64,000 nt of DNA from JALZVT01 sp039029135 (lineage in GTDB: Bacteria; Pseudomonadota; Gammaproteobacteria; Pseudomonadales; Azotimanducaceae), in contig JBCCGT010000020.1 in NCBI GenBank assembly GCA_039029135.1, positions 1 to 64,000 of the forward strand. Reading direction: 5' to 3'. Both the position numbers and the translations under genes were made by a program. Shown here in pieces: positions 16,794-25,358 of the stretch. Below the pieces are notes generated by a model that worked only from the letters and a program-made list of their open reading frames with translations, did not search any database and had not been told where the DNA came from. The first letter of the stretch is position 1. Each line of letters begins with the position of its first letter.

Positions 16794-17252
16794 TTAGATG
16801 TCGCCCCAGTCGATCGCGCGGCTTTCCGACAGCAGGCTGCCATACGCCGGGCGCGTGAACGCCACCTGGTAGTCGCCCGTCGAGATCAGACCCGTTGCCG
16901 CGATACCGACAACACCGTTGGTGTCGTTGACTGCGGCTTGGTAGGGCTCGCCGCCGCCGGGCGCCTTACCACCCTGGCCGTTCAGCTGCGTCAGCCAATA
17001 GGTGCCACCCACCTTGGTGTCCGCGTCGGTCGGCAGCTGGAGGATGCCCATGGCCAGCTCAGACTGGATCTTGCGGAACTCGTTCTGCGCGAAGCGTACG
17101 CCCTCTTCATAGTGAGAGTTCACCTTCGCCATGTTCGAGTTCTGGATGTAGTCCTGGTATGCCGGCAGCGCGACGGCCGCCAGGATGCCGATGATCGCAA
17201 CGACGATCATCAACTCGATGAGGGTGAAACCCTTTTGCATCGCGTTCTTCAT
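16794..17252 (-). CDS. pilA: major type IV pilin
   Basis: Probable major pilin, 152 residues. The short leader MKNAMQKG precedes the cleavage site and FTLIELMIVVAIIGILAAVALPAYQDYI, the canonical pilin helix with Glu5. The globular part contains no cysteine, so it lacks the usual C-terminal disulfide loop and ends ESRAIDWGDI. ATG 17252 follows AGGAG at 8-9 bases. A near-perfect sigma-54 promoter lies about 95 bases upstream and a terminator follows the gene, both expected for a strongly expressed, PilR/RpoN-controlled pilin. The N-terminal 50 residues are certain; the divergent C-terminal domain resembles pilins with a glycine-rich loop. Confidence 0.94.
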   Translation of the reverse strand: MKNAMQKGFTLIELMIVVAIIGILAAVALPAYQDYIQNSNMAKVNSHYEEGVRFAQNEFRKIQSELAMGILQLPTDADTKVGGTYWLTQLNGQGGKAPGGGEPYQAAVNDTNGVVGIAATGLISTGDYQVAFTRPAYGSLLSESRAIDWGDI

Positions 17253-17344
17253 TCGCTAGTACTCCTAATACTCAGTTCCGTTGCCGTAAGAGAGCGCACG
17301 GCCGCCAATCGGACGCACGGTTCATTCGATAACGCTCAGGGATT

Positions 17345-17361
17345 TGCAACCGGCGTGCCAA
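17345..17361 (-). promoter_or_regulatory. sigma-54 (RpoN) promoter of pilA
   Basis: The minus strand reads TTGGCACGCCGGTTGCA. The GG of the -24 element (17358-17359) and the GC of the -12 element (17346-17347) are exactly 12 bases apart, the required spacing, and nearly every consensus position is matched. Transcription would start near 17335, giving a leader of about 80 bases before the pilA start at 17252. By family knowledge the activator would be PilR; pilSR are not in the window. Confidence 0.92.
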
Positions 17362-18548
17362 GAACCCTGACCCCGGTGAATTGACCACTCAAAGTCGATG
17401 CCTGGCTGCGCGGTAGCAGAGCCCGAAGTCTAACCACGGCCGATCACCGAAAAGATGATCACCCGCCCGTTCCCGCTCCGTCGTGATCGGATGGGGCTGT
17501 GGCTGACCGCGAGCGCGACCGCTGTTAGAGGTGAGCATGCCTTGGCCCGCCGGTTCGCGCTATCACTCGTTATGTCCATTTGTTTTACGTTTCGGGCGCT
17601 CACGCCTCATCCAGAAACGCCGCAGGCGCAGGCTCCCGGCACCGGGGTCGCGGACAAAACAGATGGCCGTCGGGGGGCGTCAAACGCACCGACCGGGCGA
17701 CGACACGCCTGAGTCGCCAACCAATAACACTCACAAAATTCCAACAACCCGACCACTTTTCAATCACTTACCCGCTGGGACTTGTCTGCTAGCCACTCAA
17801 TTTCCGTCCGCGGCGGAAGGCGACCGTTCGACCGAATGACCGCTGCGCGGCGCACCGTCGGAACGGTAGGGCCTCACCCGGGGTCCGCCCGTACGTGGCC
17901 CGAGCCGCTACCGAGCCTAGGCACCCGTTTGTCCAACCAGCGCGGCGAACCGGCAGTCCGCACGGCGCCCAGGATGCAATCGTCGACCTGCCAGCGACGG
18001 CCCACGACCGGACCCCATCACCCCACGAACCGGGGATCTGAACCCCTGAAATGCAGGTGTCACGCAGCCACCAAGCGCCCGGAAAAAAATGTCGATATCA
18101 GACGATCCAACCCGCGCAACTATTTCGGTGACCGGTTATCGGGGCGTCGCTACCGACTGTCGAGGTCAGTAACTGACGCGCCCTGTCACCTGCGGCGCGC
18201 ACCCCTGACCGGCGCGGTGGGATAAATTTCGCCCCGCGCCTGAGGCAAAATCAGCGCTCACCGTGCGCGCCCTCGCGTCGCCCACCGACCGAAGCCCTAG
18301 CTTGCGCCGATCGAAATGCCAGCGCCCAGCGGACATCGCCCCCGCGAGGTCTGCGCGAAATCCCCAAACTGTGACGGCATTAGCACAGTTTTCACATGCT
18401 CTTAATAGACCGCATTTGAGGCCGACGGTAAGGTGACGGAGCGGGTGAAGAACGCGTCGGCGCCGCGTGCGCCGAGCCTTTCATCCGCCGACAAAACCGC
18501 CGGCTAGCTATCGCCGGCGGCGCCATGAAAAGGACAAACAGCGCAGCA
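17362..18548. other. long gene-free region between pilA and pilB
   Basis: Nearly 1.2 kb between two divergent pilus genes with no convincing gene. Open frames such as 17455-17712 and 17782-18225 on the plus strand have no ribosome site, no recognisable domain and abnormal residue composition. The region must hold PilR binding sites upstream of the pilA promoter and the pilB promoter. A candidate pilB promoter could lie in the AT-richer patch around 18375-18415, but I could not assign hexamers. No tRNA or known RNA fold was recognised. Confidence 0.5.
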
Positions 18549-20276
18549 ATGGCCACGGATTCCATACCCCTAAGCGGTCTCGCCCGCCGTCTCGTCGAAG
18601 ACGGCATCATGGAGCTGGAGGACGCCAACCAAGCCTCGGCCGCCGCCACCAAGGCGGGCATGCCCTACGTCAGCTATATCGTTCAGAACCAGCTCGCCGA
18701 GGCGCGCGCGGTCGCCGTGAGCGCAGCCGACGCGTTCGGCGTTCCTTTAATGGATCTGGGCTCGTTCGACGTCGACTCGATCCCGCGCGATCTGGTGCAA
18801 GAAAACCTGATCCGCAACCACAACGCCCTGCCCCTAATCCGCCGCGGCGTGCGGCTGTTCGTGGCGGTCTCTGACCCCACCAACCTGCAGGGTCTGGACG
18901 AGATCAAATTTTCGAGCGGCACCAACACCGAGCCGGTGCTGGTCGAAGAAGACAAGCTCTCCGCCGCGATCGAAGCCTTCCTGAACCAGAACGACAATGA
19001 CGCGCTGGGCGATCTGGACGACGACGAGCTCGTCGATCTGGACATGGAGAACTTCGACGACGACGGCGCCGTCGAGGAGGACGACGCCGGCAGCTCGATG
19101 GACGAGACGCCCATCGTTCGCTTCGTCAACAAGATGCTGCTGGACGCCATCAAGTCGGGCGCCTCGGATATTCACTTCGAGCCTTACGAAAAGAGCTATC
19201 GCGTCCGCTTTCGCACCGACGGCATCCTGCACGAGGTGACCAGCCCGCCGCCGAACCTCGGCAGCCGCCTGGCCGCGCGCCTGAAGGTCATGTCGGAGCT
19301 GGACATCTCCGAGCGCCGCGTCCCCCAGGACGGCCGCATCAAGATGAAGCTGTCGAAGACCAAGGCCATCGACTTTCGTGTAAACACCCTGCCGACACTG
19401 TGGGGCGAGAAGATCGTGCTGCGGATTCTCGATCCGTCGAGCGCGCAGATGGGCATCGAGATGCTGGGTTTCGAGGAGCAACAGCGCGACCTGCTGGAGG
19501 CGGCCCTGCCGCAACCCCAGGGCATGATCCTAGTCACCGGCCCGACGGGTAGCGGTAAGACGGTGACGCTGTACACCGGCCTGAACATGCTGAATACCGA
19601 CGAGCGCAACATCGCGACCGCTGAGGATCCGGTGGAGATCAACCTGGAAGGCATCAACCAGGTGAACGTGAACCACCGGGTGGGCCTCGACTTTGCCTCC
19701 GCCCTGCGCTCGTTCCTACGCCAGGACCCGGACGTGGTCATGGTCGGTGAGATTCGGGACCTTGAGACCGCCGAGATCGCGATCAAGGCGGCCCAGACCG
19801 GCCACATGGTGCTGTCGACGCTGCACACCAACTCCGCGGCCGAGACCCTGACCCGCCTGCGCAACATGGGTGTGCCGGCCTTCAACCTGGCGACTTCGGT
19901 GACGCTGATCATCGCCCAGCGCCTGGCGCGGCGCCTGTGCACCAAGTGCAAGGTGCAGATGGACGTGCCCCCCGAGACGCTACAGGCAGAAGGCTTTACA
20001 GAAGAAGACATCGAAAGCGGTTTCGACGTGTACGAGCCCAATACGGATGGCTGCGCAAGCTGCTCAAAAGGGTATAAAGGACGCGTCGGTATCTATGAGG
20101 TGGTGAAGATCACCCCCGAGATATCGCGCATCATCATGGAGGACGGCAACAGCCTGGAGCTGGCCGCGCAGGCCCAGGAACACGGCTTCAACGACCTGCG
20201 CCGCAGCAGCCTGTTGAAGGTGATGCAAGGTGTGACGAGTCTCGCAGAAGCGAACCGGGTCACGACAGGACACTGA
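18549..20276 (+). CDS. pilB: type IV pilus extension ATPase
   Basis: Cytoplasmic hexameric ATPase that drives pilus assembly. With ATG 18549 it has 575 residues (Pseudomonas PilB 566). The order is: an N-terminal MshEN-type domain (about 5-150), a very acidic linker (GDLDDDELVDLD), the N2 domain (DIHFEPYE, RVRFRTDG), Walker A GPTGSGKTVTLY, the Asp box and Walker B region DPDVVMVGEIRDLETAEIA, the His box TGHMVLSTLHTNSA, and a four-cysteine zinc site (CTKC and CASC). ATG 18525 would add eight residues; the downstream ATG matches the usual family N-terminus, with AAAAGGA 14 bases ahead of it. It is the first of pilB-pilC-pilD. Confidence 0.96.
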   Translation: MATDSIPLSGLARRLVEDGIMELEDANQASAAATKAGMPYVSYIVQNQLAEARAVAVSAADAFGVPLMDLGSFDVDSIPRDLVQENLIRNHNALPLIRRGVRLFVAVSDPTNLQGLDEIKFSSGTNTEPVLVEEDKLSAAIEAFLNQNDNDALGDLDDDELVDLDMENFDDDGAVEEDDAGSSMDETPIVRFVNKMLLDAIKSGASDIHFEPYEKSYRVRFRTDGILHEVTSPPPNLGSRLAARLKVMSELDISERRVPQDGRIKMKLSKTKAIDFRVNTLPTLWGEKIVLRILDPSSAQMGIEMLGFEEQQRDLLEAALPQPQGMILVTGPTGSGKTVTLYTGLNMLNTDERNIATAEDPVEINLEGINQVNVNHRVGLDFASALRSFLRQDPDVVMVGEIRDLETAEIAIKAAQTGHMVLSTLHTNSAAETLTRLRNMGVPAFNLATSVTLIIAQRLARRLCTKCKVQMDVPPETLQAEGFTEEDIESGFDVYEPNTDGCASCSKGYKGRVGIYEVVKITPEISRIIMEDGNSLELAAQAQEHGFNDLRRSSLLKVMQGVTSLAEANRVTTGH

Positions 20277-20521
20277 TCAAATTCAGACAATAAGCGCCCC
20301 CGTGGGACTTTCTTGACGCGCAAGCGCCTCGGTAACCGAGCCGCACAGAGCGTCAAGAGCAGAGTCGCGAGCAGATAACGCGCGCCGACAAATAGAAGCG
20401 CAAACGGCAGGGCAAACGGACATCCACACAGGACAATCGGTGCGAGCAGCGACGACGATACCGGCGACGGCCAGCGATCGACAAAAGCTGACCCGCACGC
20501 AACTGACCGAGGTCTAAGGTC
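20277..20521. other. structured spacer between pilB and pilC
   Basis: These 245 bases encode nothing recognisable. CTTGACG (20312-20318) is inverted as CGTCAAG (20351-20357), and inside it CTCGG/CCGAG surrounds a TAA loop, so the transcript could form a nested hairpin between pilB and pilC. No run of T follows, so it is not an obvious terminator. It could dampen or process the polycistronic message. Confidence 0.35.
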
Positions 20522-21748
20522 ATGGCAGAAGCAGCAACTTTTCTTTGGGAAGGCACCGACCGCACGGGCCGCAAGGCGAAGGGTGAGATCGCCAGCATCA
20601 ACCCAGCCATCGCCAAGGCGGAACTGCGCAAGCAGGGCATCAACGCCACCAAGGTCAAGAAGAAGTCGGCCGGCCTGAAGCTGGGCGGCGGCGGCAAGAT
20701 CAAGCCCGCGGACGTGGCGCTGTTCACCCGCCAGATGTCGACCATGATGCGCGCCGGCGTGCCGCTGGTGCAGGCCTTCGACATCGTCGCCGACGGCCTC
20801 GACAAGCCCGCCATGGCAGCGCTGATCAAAGACATTCGCGTGGACGTGGCGGGCGGTAACTCGTTCGCGGCCAGTATTCGCAAACACCCCCAGTACTTCG
20901 ACGAGCTGTTCTGCAACCTGGTGGACGCCGGCGAGCAGTCGGGTGCGCTGGAAACCATGCTGGATCGCATCGCCACCTATAAAGAGAAGACCGAATCGCT
21001 AAAGGCGAAGGTGCGCAAGGCGATGACTTATCCCATCGCCGTACTGTGCGTGGCGGTGATCGTTTCGGGCATTCTGCTGATCAAGGTGGTGCCGCAGTTC
21101 GAGTCGGTGTTCGAAGGCTTCGGCGCGGAGCTGCCGGCCTTTACCCAGTTCGTCGTCGGCCTGTCGGAGTTCGCTCAGGAATACTGGTTCATGATCGTGC
21201 TGGTGCTGGCGGTGGCTGGATTCATGTTCAGCCAAGCATACAAGCGCAGCCAGGCCCTGCGCGACGGCATCGACCGGGTGCTGCTGAAGGCGCCCGTGGC
21301 GGGCGACATCATCGAGAAATCGGCGGTGGCGCGCTACGCGCGGACGCTGTCGACCACGTTCGCGGCCGGCGTGCCGCTGGTCGACGCGTTGAACAGCGTC
21401 GCCGGCTCAACGGGTAACGCGGTGTACACCAAGGCCGTGTACCAGGTACGCGACGACGTCTCGACCGGTCAACAGCTGAACTTCTCCATGCGCAGTACCG
21501 GCGTGTTCCCCAGCATGGTCACCCAGATGGTGGCGATCGGTGAGGAATCGGGCGCGTTGGACGACATGCTGGATAAGTCCGCCAGCTACTATGAAGAGCA
21601 GGTGGACAACGCGGTCGACAACCTGACCGCGCTGATGGAGCCGATGATCATGGCCGTCCTCGGCGTGCTGGTCGGCGGCCTGATCATCGCGATGTACCTG
21701 CCGATCTTCCAGCTTGGCTCGGTTGTTGGCGGTGGGGGCGGTCACTGA
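20522..21748 (+). CDS. pilC: type IV pilus inner-membrane platform protein
   Basis: Inner-membrane platform protein of the type IV pilus (GspF family), 408 residues. It couples PilB to pilin insertion. An N-terminal WEGTDRTGRKAKGEI segment is typical. Two repeated GspF domains contain FTRQMSTMMRAGVPLVQAFDIV and YARTLSTTFAAGVPLVDALNSVAGSTGN, with the VxDxVxxG/S-like and ESGALDDMLDK blocks after each. Three membrane helices are visible (about 172-195, 220-240 and 375-400). AAGG precedes ATG 20522. It lies in the pilBCD operon order; the spacer from pilB is unusually long. Confidence 0.96.
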   Translation: MAEAATFLWEGTDRTGRKAKGEIASINPAIAKAELRKQGINATKVKKKSAGLKLGGGGKIKPADVALFTRQMSTMMRAGVPLVQAFDIVADGLDKPAMAALIKDIRVDVAGGNSFAASIRKHPQYFDELFCNLVDAGEQSGALETMLDRIATYKEKTESLKAKVRKAMTYPIAVLCVAVIVSGILLIKVVPQFESVFEGFGAELPAFTQFVVGLSEFAQEYWFMIVLVLAVAGFMFSQAYKRSQALRDGIDRVLLKAPVAGDIIEKSAVARYARTLSTTFAAGVPLVDALNSVAGSTGNAVYTKAVYQVRDDVSTGQQLNFSMRSTGVFPSMVTQMVAIGEESGALDDMLDKSASYYEEQVDNAVDNLTALMEPMIMAVLGVLVGGLIIAMYLPIFQLGSVVGGGGGH

Positions 21749-21866
21749 TCGCGCTCGCTCTGCGCGCGCGGGCCGCGGAATGGCGGCGCGAGACCTCATT
21801 CAAATTGGTATCTATCGCAGATCGCGCCCGCGGTCTGCGCCAGGCCCTCGCTAGCTGACTGTCTCG

Positions 21867-22733
21867 ATGTGGTCTGAACTGCTCGCCGCGAATCCTGTTT
21901 TTTCCTACCTGGTGCTGGTGTGGCTGGCGCTGTGTGTGGGTTCGTTTCTGAATGTGGTCATTCACCGCCTGCCGCTGATGCACGAGCGGGACTACCGGGC
22001 CGAGGCGCGGATGATTCTGAGCGAGCCGGAGCGGGAGACGCCGGTACCGGAGTCGTTCAACCTTTCCCTGCCGCGCTCGCGCTGCCCGCACTGCGGCCAT
22101 CAGATAACCGCGCTGGAGAACATTCCGGTGATCAGCTGGCTGCTGCTGAGGGGGAAGTGTTCGGAGTGCGGGACGCCGATCTCTACGCGGTATCCGCTGT
22201 TTGAGGCGCTAACTGCGCTGCTGAGTGTGATGGTGGTGGTGAATCTAGGGTTTACCTGGTTGGCGGTGGCGGTACTGGGAGCGACCTGGGTGCTGATCGC
22301 GCTGGCGGGGATAGATTTCGATACCCAGATGCTGCCGGATCAGCTGACCCTGCCGTTCGTGTGGGCGGGTTTGTTGGTGAATCTGATTGGCGGGTACACG
22401 ACGATCGAGTCCGCGGTGATGGGGGCGGTGATCGGGTATCTGTTGCTGTGGAGCGTATACTGGGCGTTCAAGCTGCTGACGGGTAAAGAGGGGATGGGGT
22501 ACGGGGACTTCAAGCTGCTTGGTGGGCTTGGGGCTTGGTTGGGGTGGCAGGCGCTGCCGGCGGTGATTCTGTTGGCGTCGGTGACGGGCGTGATCTACGC
22601 GATTGGGAGTGGCCTGTTCAGCAAGGAAAAGCGGAGCCAGCCGATGCCGTTTGGGCCGTTCCTGGCGATCGCGGGGTGGCTCTGTTTGATTTACCGCGAT
22701 CAGATCCTCGCTTGGTACGGCCTGACCGCCTAG
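21867..22733 (+). CDS. pilD: prepilin peptidase / N-methyltransferase
   Basis: Bifunctional membrane aspartyl protease that cleaves prepilin leaders after Gly and methylates the new N-terminus. It has 288 residues with about eight hydrophobic segments. The N-terminal domain has the two zinc CxxC pairs (CPHC and CSEC) needed for methylation. The protease aspartates lie in IDFDTQMLPD and GMGYGDFKLLG. Both pilin precursors encoded here carry suitable cleavage sites, so PilD is their processing enzyme. The coding strand is strikingly G-rich with few C in its second half, unlike pilB and pilC. A REP-like palindrome begins ten bases after the stop codon. Confidence 0.96.
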   Translation: MWSELLAANPVFSYLVLVWLALCVGSFLNVVIHRLPLMHERDYRAEARMILSEPERETPVPESFNLSLPRSRCPHCGHQITALENIPVISWLLLRGKCSECGTPISTRYPLFEALTALLSVMVVVNLGFTWLAVAVLGATWVLIALAGIDFDTQMLPDQLTLPFVWAGLLVNLIGGYTTIESAVMGAVIGYLLLWSVYWAFKLLTGKEGMGYGDFKLLGGLGAWLGWQALPAVILLASVTGVIYAIGSGLFSKEKRSQPMPFGPFLAIAGWLCLIYRDQILAWYGLTA

Positions 22734-22742
22734 CAAACCCAA

Positions 22743-22772
22743 GGGGTCAGACCCGTCCTCGGCTCTGACCCC
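22743..22772. repeat. REP-like palindrome after pilD
   Basis: GGGGTCAGA (22743-22751) and its inverse TCTGACCCC (22764-22772) enclose a 12-base loop. The arms match the palindrome at 1-26, so this is a second copy of the same dispersed element. It lies between pilD and coaE, close to where base composition falls. Confidence 0.7.
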
Positions 22773-22837
22773 GCCCCTCTGCCTTCTCCCCCCGCCATGC
22801 TAAATTGTCAGGCCAACTTCCTGCGGATCGCCTGAAC

Positions 22838-23446
22838 ATGCCCCCACCCCCCAATCTAATCGTCGGCCTCACTGGTGGCATCGGCTCCGGTAAATCCGCC
22901 GTCTCTGAACGTTTCGAAGCCAAAGGCATTCGCGTCGTTGATGCAGACATCGCGTCGCGCGTGGTCGTGGAGAAAGGTCGGCCTGCGCTCGCTGCTATCG
23001 CTGAACACTTTGGCGAGGGCATTCTTCAGGAAGACGGAACACTAGATCGCGCGAAGCTCCGGGAAAAGATCTTTGCAGACCCAAGCGAGCGGAAGTGGTT
23101 GGAATCGCTGCTGCATCCATTGATCAACGAGTACATTTTTTCGGAGTTAGCGAAGGCGGAATCGCCGTATGCGATTTTGGCGAATCCGTTGTTGTTTGAG
23201 ACAGGGCAGGAACAACGGTGTGACCGGGTGTTGGTGGTTGATGTACCGGTAGAGTTGCAGGTTAAGCGGACGATGGAACGGGATGGGAACTCGGAGGAGC
23301 AGGTTCGGGCGATTATTGCGGCGCAGATTCCAAGGGACGATCGGTTGGCCAGGGCGGATGATGTGGTCGAGAATGACAAAGATCTAACTCATCTAGATCT
23401 AGAGGTTTACCGACTACACGCAGAGTACCTCAAACATCTCAACTAG
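22838..23446 (+). CDS. coaE: dephospho-CoA kinase
   Basis: Catalyses the last step of coenzyme A synthesis, ATP-dependent phosphorylation of the ribose 3'-hydroxyl. With ATG 22838 it has 202 residues, the normal length. The P-loop GLTGGIGSGKSAVSERF is at the N-terminus, followed by VVDADIASR, the LHPLI(N) block, PLLFETG and the RD/DDRLARADDVV segment typical of CoaE. A TTG at 22805 would add eleven residues and is less likely. The gene follows pilD as in Pseudomonas and Xanthomonas, but zapD and yacG, which often follow it, are absent. Its 3' half is noticeably AT-richer than neighbouring genes and uses codons such as TTG and GCG/GCT mixed with many A/T third positions. Confidence 0.94.
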   Translation: MPPPPNLIVGLTGGIGSGKSAVSERFEAKGIRVVDADIASRVVVEKGRPALAAIAEHFGEGILQEDGTLDRAKLREKIFADPSERKWLESLLHPLINEYIFSELAKAESPYAILANPLLFETGQEQRCDRVLVVDVPVELQVKRTMERDGNSEEQVRAIIAAQIPRDDRLARADDVVENDKDLTHLDLEVYRLHAEYLKHLN

Positions 23447-23775
23447 TTTTTCCGCCTCGCGAGTCATCAATGACAAACCACTCTGCCGAAACGCTCTACC
23501 ATACTCGCAGCGAACGTCTACACTGCTAGCTGGCTGCGGCACCGCACCCGCGATCGAACTCATGAAATCACCGAAGCAATAGCCGCCTAGCAATAAACGG
23601 GCTACTTGCGACAGGTTATTGAAATCGGGCCAATCATACTAGGATCTGCGCAAAGCCAAAGAAAATCCTGCAGTCTATTCGTCCGCATGGCCCACGCAGT
23701 TCGGACGACTCAAATTTGGACTCTGACATGCATTCTGGTCGAGCTGGCATGTTTTTCTAATTGAGGGCGAAAGAT
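23447..23775. other. AT-rich gene-free stretch after coaE
   Basis: No gene or known RNA is visible. The tract is AT-richer than most of the window. Its position is where zapD-yacG often stand in related bacteria, but I could not recognise remnants of either. It presumably holds the promoter of the next gene, whose ATG at 23776 is preceded by GAGG. Confidence 0.45.
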
Positions 23776-25299
23776 ATGCCTGCAAATAGGATTCCTAGCG
23801 GATTACCTTGGATACTACTTATTCCGATAGGTCTACTTGTTGCGGGACTAGGGATATTTCGACCTTCGCCTCCGGTTGTGGGCGTAGTTTTGAAGTCGTG
23901 GAGCAATGAGTACTTTCTGGAGTTGCTAAACGGGCTGCAGACGACCGTGCAAAGTGAGTTACCGCACGCACGCCTAATCACACGCACCCCTTCGAATGAG
24001 GGAGACGTAGATGGCCAGATTCGAGTCATTCAAGACCTGCTAGATTCTGGGATAGACTATCTCGTCGTTGCACCTACTGATTCTCAAGGCCTAGTTCCAA
24101 CCCTCAAGGAAGCTCTCGACCAAGGCGTTTACACAGTAGTTGTGGATACACCTTTGGATGAATTCACCATCGGAAGATGGCTCGGAAGCAACTCCGGCCT
24201 TCCGTATATCGGATCCGATAACCGCGCCATCGGTGTTAGTGCTGCGATCGAAATGTGCAAGGCACTGAGGGGCGAAGCGGGCAAGGTGATCGTGTTGCAG
24301 GGCGTTCCGGGGCAGCTAACGTCCGATCAGAGAGTTTCGGGATTCGTAAGCGGCATGGCAGACTGCGCTGGCGTGGAGATTATCGGACGCCCAATAGGTA
24401 ACTGGCGGCAGCACGAAAGTTATCGTGAAGTGCGCGCCTATAAATCGCATAAGTTAGACGGAATCTACGCAACCAACGATCTCATGGCACTAGGCGCCAT
24501 CCAAGCTTCGCTGGAGTTTTCGGACAAGATCATCATCATCGGGACGGATGGCGGCGAGGCGTCTAGTCAGCTATTGGGAAAAGGTTTACATGCCACAATA
24601 GCTCAGGACCCCTGGGAGATCGGAGCTCAAGCTGCGAGTCAGATCTTCGATCACTTCGAGCGTTCAATATCCACGCTAGCACCTCAATACGTGGATACTA
24701 CTACCGTGCGCTCCTCAACTTCACAGGTAAGCTCGGAGAGGTTGACGGAACTCAACGTAACTGAAGTCGACTACTCGAGAAAAGCCATAGATTACTGGAT
24801 TCAAGAGTTTTCAACTTGGTTCATTGATCTAGAAGAGACAGTTGGGGTGTGCTTTCGAGGCGGATTGGGATTGCTGCTGAGTCTCATTTTTAGCAAGCTG
24901 ATCTTTCGCACACTTAGAATCTGGAAATCGAATATCGACAGCAAGTCTGAGAGCACAGCCCGTGGAGAAGATGTAGTGCGGTGGGTCTTGTTCTCGGACC
25001 ATTTGGGCACAGCGTTTCTAGGAGGTCTAAGCCTAATAATCACGCTGCTCCCAATGCGTGAGCTGGTAACAAACGAGGCATTAGAGAGGGGTATCGAGAT
25101 TTACTTGTTAGTGTCCATAGTGATGTTTCTCGTCATCAATCTAATCGTATCTACAGATGTGCACTCGAGTGAGCACCAAATACGCCGAGGGGGAGTGGGA
25201 TTCGTAATTTCCACCGCGATTATCATCAACTTGAGTATTTTCCTGTCCGTCGGATACTTGCTCACGTACGCGGGAAACACTGGGCGTAGTGTTTTCTAG
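23776..25299 (+). CDS. membrane-anchored periplasmic sugar-binding-fold protein, function unknown
   Basis: Unrecognised combination of 507 residues. After a short basic start, one membrane helix (WILLIPIGLLVAGLGIF) anchors a periplasmic domain of about 290 residues with the type 1 periplasmic-binding fold used by ribose-type ABC transporters: VVGVVLKSWSNEYFLELLNG, then IDYLVVAPTDSQGLVPTLKEALDQGVYTVVVDTP, then a hinge region with DGIYATNDLMALGAIQA and IIIGTDGG. The last 180 residues hold about four more membrane helices joined by a short cytoplasmic loop; no kinase, GGDEF, HAMP or transporter ATPase is present. It could be a sensor acting through partner proteins, or an orphan transport component. 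Lower GC than the flanks suggests transfer. ATG 23776 with GAGG upstream is preferred over TTG 23761. Confidence 0.75.
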   Translation: MPANRIPSGLPWILLIPIGLLVAGLGIFRPSPPVVGVVLKSWSNEYFLELLNGLQTTVQSELPHARLITRTPSNEGDVDGQIRVIQDLLDSGIDYLVVAPTDSQGLVPTLKEALDQGVYTVVVDTPLDEFTIGRWLGSNSGLPYIGSDNRAIGVSAAIEMCKALRGEAGKVIVLQGVPGQLTSDQRVSGFVSGMADCAGVEIIGRPIGNWRQHESYREVRAYKSHKLDGIYATNDLMALGAIQASLEFSDKIIIIGTDGGEASSQLLGKGLHATIAQDPWEIGAQAASQIFDHFERSISTLAPQYVDTTTVRSSTSQVSSERLTELNVTEVDYSRKAIDYWIQEFSTWFIDLEETVGVCFRGGLGLLLSLIFSKLIFRTLRIWKSNIDSKSESTARGEDVVRWVLFSDHLGTAFLGGLSLIITLLPMRELVTNEALERGIEIYLLVSIVMFLVINLIVSTDVHSSEHQIRRGGVGFVISTAIIINLSIFLSVGYLLTYAGNTGRSVF

Positions 25300-25358
25300 C
25301 TTTCCCGGCAGATGCCAAACTCACATGAACAAAGCAACATACGGTAAACACGAGAAAA

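Noticed and set aside
17455..18225. Plus-strand frames in the pilA-pilB gap
   Set aside because: No ribosome sites, no domains, odd composition rich in Arg, Pro and Thr.
18375..18415. Second sigma-54 promoter before pilB
   Set aside because: TAGCACAGTTTTCACA lacks the GG and GC elements at the required distance.
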